Assembly (NCBI GenBank): GCA_965200825.1 | Contig: OZ241385.1 | Coordinates: 3,038,001-3,102,000, forward strand | Source of the DNA: Bin80 sp026709335 | Lineage (GTDB): Bacteria > Bacteroidota > Rhodothermia > Rhodothermales > Bin80 | Direction of reading: 5' to 3' | DNA: 64,000 nt | Shown here: positions 62,690 to 64,000 of the stretch, piece by piece | Numbering within the stretch: the first letter of the stretch is position 1 | Layout of the letters: every line of letters begins with the position of its first letter | Made by a program: the position numbers and the translations under genes | Notes under the pieces: generated by a model | The model's input: only the letters and a program-made list of their open reading frames with translations | Databases searched by the model: none | What the model was told of the DNA's origin: nothing

Positions 62690-63934
62690 TCAGAGTTCTC
62701 TGGATTCAATCTTGGAATTCTGCCCGTGTGATAAGGGGGAAATCGATTGGGGTGCGTGGGGGATTTCCATTCGCTCACGGGCATAGTTCGAGATCAGCCA
62801 GGTACGCATGGATGGAATCGGGATCGTATAGACTCCCTTTTGACTGTGCAGAATGCCACGCTTTACGGCCCTCTTGAATAAATCCTTCGCTTCTGCAGAA
62901 CCGTACTCACGCGATAGAAACTCCTCAATATCTTTCTCGTCCAGCCCATCTTCTATGGAAATATTTTGGATCATTCTCGCCAAACTACAGCGTTCTTTTC
63001 TGCTAATTTCTTCTGTACGTTGTTCGTAATACTTCTCACGTCTCTCCGCCCCCAATTTATATACGATGTCCAACCCCGCAGAACTCATCTCTCCATGATC
63101 ATTCTGGATTTGCTTCGCCGCGGCGTCTCCATACGCCGAAATATGCTGAGGCCAGCCATGTGTTTTTTGCGCAATCGCATCAATCCAAGGACCAGGATCC
63201 CCCTTCGCGCCTCCTTCTTTGACGAGCCAATCATGAATGACTGCCCGTTCAGAATCTTTGCCCAATGCCCCCAATTCTATGAAACACCCTCCCTTAAATC
63301 TCGAAATCCCCAAATCCCCGAAAGATGCTTTTGACATCCCTAATCCTGCCGCGAGTAGGATGACGGGATGAGGCAATTCACCATTGTGGAGCTTGTCTAA
63401 GGTCGCCATCACTTGAATCTTCTTATCGGGGGTGTCGGAAAAAACAGTAACTCGTTGGGCTTCATCAAGAATTAAAAGCACCCCCCGGTTCGGGGTCATC
63501 TTCTCAAGTACACGGGATACGCTCGAATCCCCTGCAACTTCATTAACATACTCTGCACCCAACAATTTTACATCAGTTTTTACGGCGGTTTGCTTGCGGG
63601 AAACGTAAGGTTTGCCAAGGGTTTGCGCCATATGAACGGGGTTATACAAGTCATCTAAATTGATTTTTACGATATCCCACCGATGTTCCAATGCATCTAA
63701 GGCCATTTCTTCCAATAGGGCCGTCTTCCCCGCGCCTGGTGCCCCCTGAATCAGCATGGTTGTTCTGCCAATCCTTTCCGTCATTGCAAGTTTCATAAGG
63801 TCTTTGAAGTCATGCAAGATCTGGGTTCGCCCATGAAAATATTTCGCGGGTCCTCGGTCAGCGACAATATTTGATATGTGGGAGAAATCGGAAGACATTA
63901 TGAAAGAAATATTATCCGGAAGGCTGTTGGACAT
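62690..63934 (-). CDS. AAA (ORC/AAA_16-like) ATPase, array copy 3
   Basis: From the ATG at 63934 the product has 414 residues (MSNSLPDNISFIMSSDFSHI); the frame is open to 63979. Walker A GAPGAGKTAL and Walker B VLLILDEAQ are intact. The middle part (RVTVFSDTPDKKIQVMATLD) and the C-terminal helical region (EKYYEQRTEEISRKERCSLA; IEDGLDEKDIEEFLSREYGS) differ clearly from copies 1 and 2, yet the last part (PIPSMRTWLISNYARERMEI) is conserved. It is the most diverged copy and the one at the outer edge of the array. Confidence 0.85.
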   Translation of the reverse strand: MSNSLPDNISFIMSSDFSHISNIVADRGPAKYFHGRTQILHDFKDLMKLAMTERIGRTTMLIQGAPGAGKTALLEEMALDALEHRWDIVKINLDDLYNPVHMAQTLGKPYVSRKQTAVKTDVKLLGAEYVNEVAGDSSVSRVLEKMTPNRGVLLILDEAQRVTVFSDTPDKKIQVMATLDKLHNGELPHPVILLAAGLGMSKASFGDLGISRFKGGCFIELGALGKDSERAVIHDWLVKEGGAKGDPGPWIDAIAQKTHGWPQHISAYGDAAAKQIQNDHGEMSSAGLDIVYKLGAERREKYYEQRTEEISRKERCSLARMIQNISIEDGLDEKDIEEFLSREYGSAEAKDLFKRAVKRGILHSQKGVYTIPIPSMRTWLISNYARERMEIPHAPQSISPLSHGQNSKIESREL

Positions 63935-64000
63935 ATTCGAGATTCCAAAGGTTCCGAAATTACAGCCACTTAAGATCAAGTCAGATCAAGAGCTTTGAAT

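Larger units (their letters stand above)
59655..63960. repeat. Tandem array of three ATPase gene units (about 1.49 kb period)
   Basis: Three minus-strand ATPase genes with stops at 59707, 61201 and 62690 repeat with periods of 1494 and 1489 nt. Two internal spacers of 218 nt (60961-61178 and 62450-62667) are almost identical. The left edge is near 59655, where GTTGATTTTAG begins to match the spacers; the right edge is near 63960, where the match stops after TTCCGAAAT. A piece of about 170 nt inside each spacer is absent from both outer edges. Confidence 0.85.

Noticed and set aside
59655..63960. Composite transposon or IS array
   Set aside because: No transposase, terminal inverted repeats or target-site duplication is visible at the edges of the units.
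1..64000. tRNA or rRNA genes
   Set aside because: I saw no cloverleaf-type sequence with T-loop and acceptor stem, and no rRNA-like blocks; a covariance search would settle it.

Overview
The window looks like a chromosomal segment of a free-living or host-associated Gram-negative bacterium of the Bacteroidota/Rhodothermota group (Rhodothermia- or Balneolia-like). The evidence is three secreted proteins with C-terminal type IX secretion (T9SS) sorting domains containing YPNPF/FPNPF, a PorV/PorQ-family outer-membrane protein, a carboxypeptidase-regulatory-like TonB-receptor N-terminus, a TonB receptor/HmuY heme-uptake pair, and the order miaB - sigma-54 activator - lptE. Base composition is near balanced by eye; Shine-Dalgarno sequences are often weak. 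I saw no rRNA, tRNA, CRISPR array or transposase.

Layout. 1-0.7 kb: a TonB-receptor N-terminus fused in frame to a PorV-like C-terminus, behind a LacI-type palindrome. 0.75-8.4 kb: a co-directional cassette of three tandem CRTAC1-type beta-propeller lipoproteins, a TPR lipoprotein and an alpha/beta-hydrolase-fold protein that lacks its nucleophile. 8.8-15.8 kb: small coiled-coil membrane proteins, catalase-peroxidase KatG, a metzincin lipoprotein and an isolated glycogen-binding CBM48 protein. 15.8-21.5 kb (minus strand): SpmA/SpmB-like pair, a sulfite dehydrogenase (Mo subunit plus cytochrome c), uvrC and methylmalonyl-CoA epimerase, tightly overlapping. 21.5-28.5 kb (plus): rsmB, PorV-like protein, coiled-coil membrane protein, and a heme-uptake operon (HmuR-like/HmuY-like) behind a DtxR-like box. 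28.9-31.8 kb: a decayed SNF2 helicase and its decayed SWIM zinc-finger partner. 31.9-36.4 kb (minus): DUF4143 ATPase, plant-type LRR protein with T9SS tail, LamG/DUF1080-like secreted protein. 36.5-44.0 kb (plus): miaB, sigma-54 activator, lptE, glycosyltransferase, TPR-like protein, anmK, thiL, mostly overlapping. 44.3-49.9 kb: AT-rich COG0523 GTPase, VLR-type LRR protein with T9SS tail, Nudix hydrolase and RNase D. 50.0-57.0 kb: ferredoxin, then ahcY, a 1336-residue secreted metallopeptidase and metK on the minus strand (two enzymes of the SAM cycle flanking the peptidase). 57.3-58.9 kb: acpP-fabF. 58.9-64.0 kb: a hairpin-rich non-coding stretch, then a tandem array of three AAA ATPase genes that runs close to the right edge.

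The most unusual part is the ATPase array (about 59.65-63.96 kb): units of about 1.49 kb with a 218-nt spacer repeated almost identically, mosaic divergence between copies, and copy-specific residues just after Walker B. It is the best candidate here for an undescribed system, but function cannot be assigned from sequence alone. Other notable signals are the deletion-fusion gene, the paired helicase/SWIM pseudogenes, the serine-less hydrolase, the CRTAC1 triplet cassette and several unexplained palindromes.
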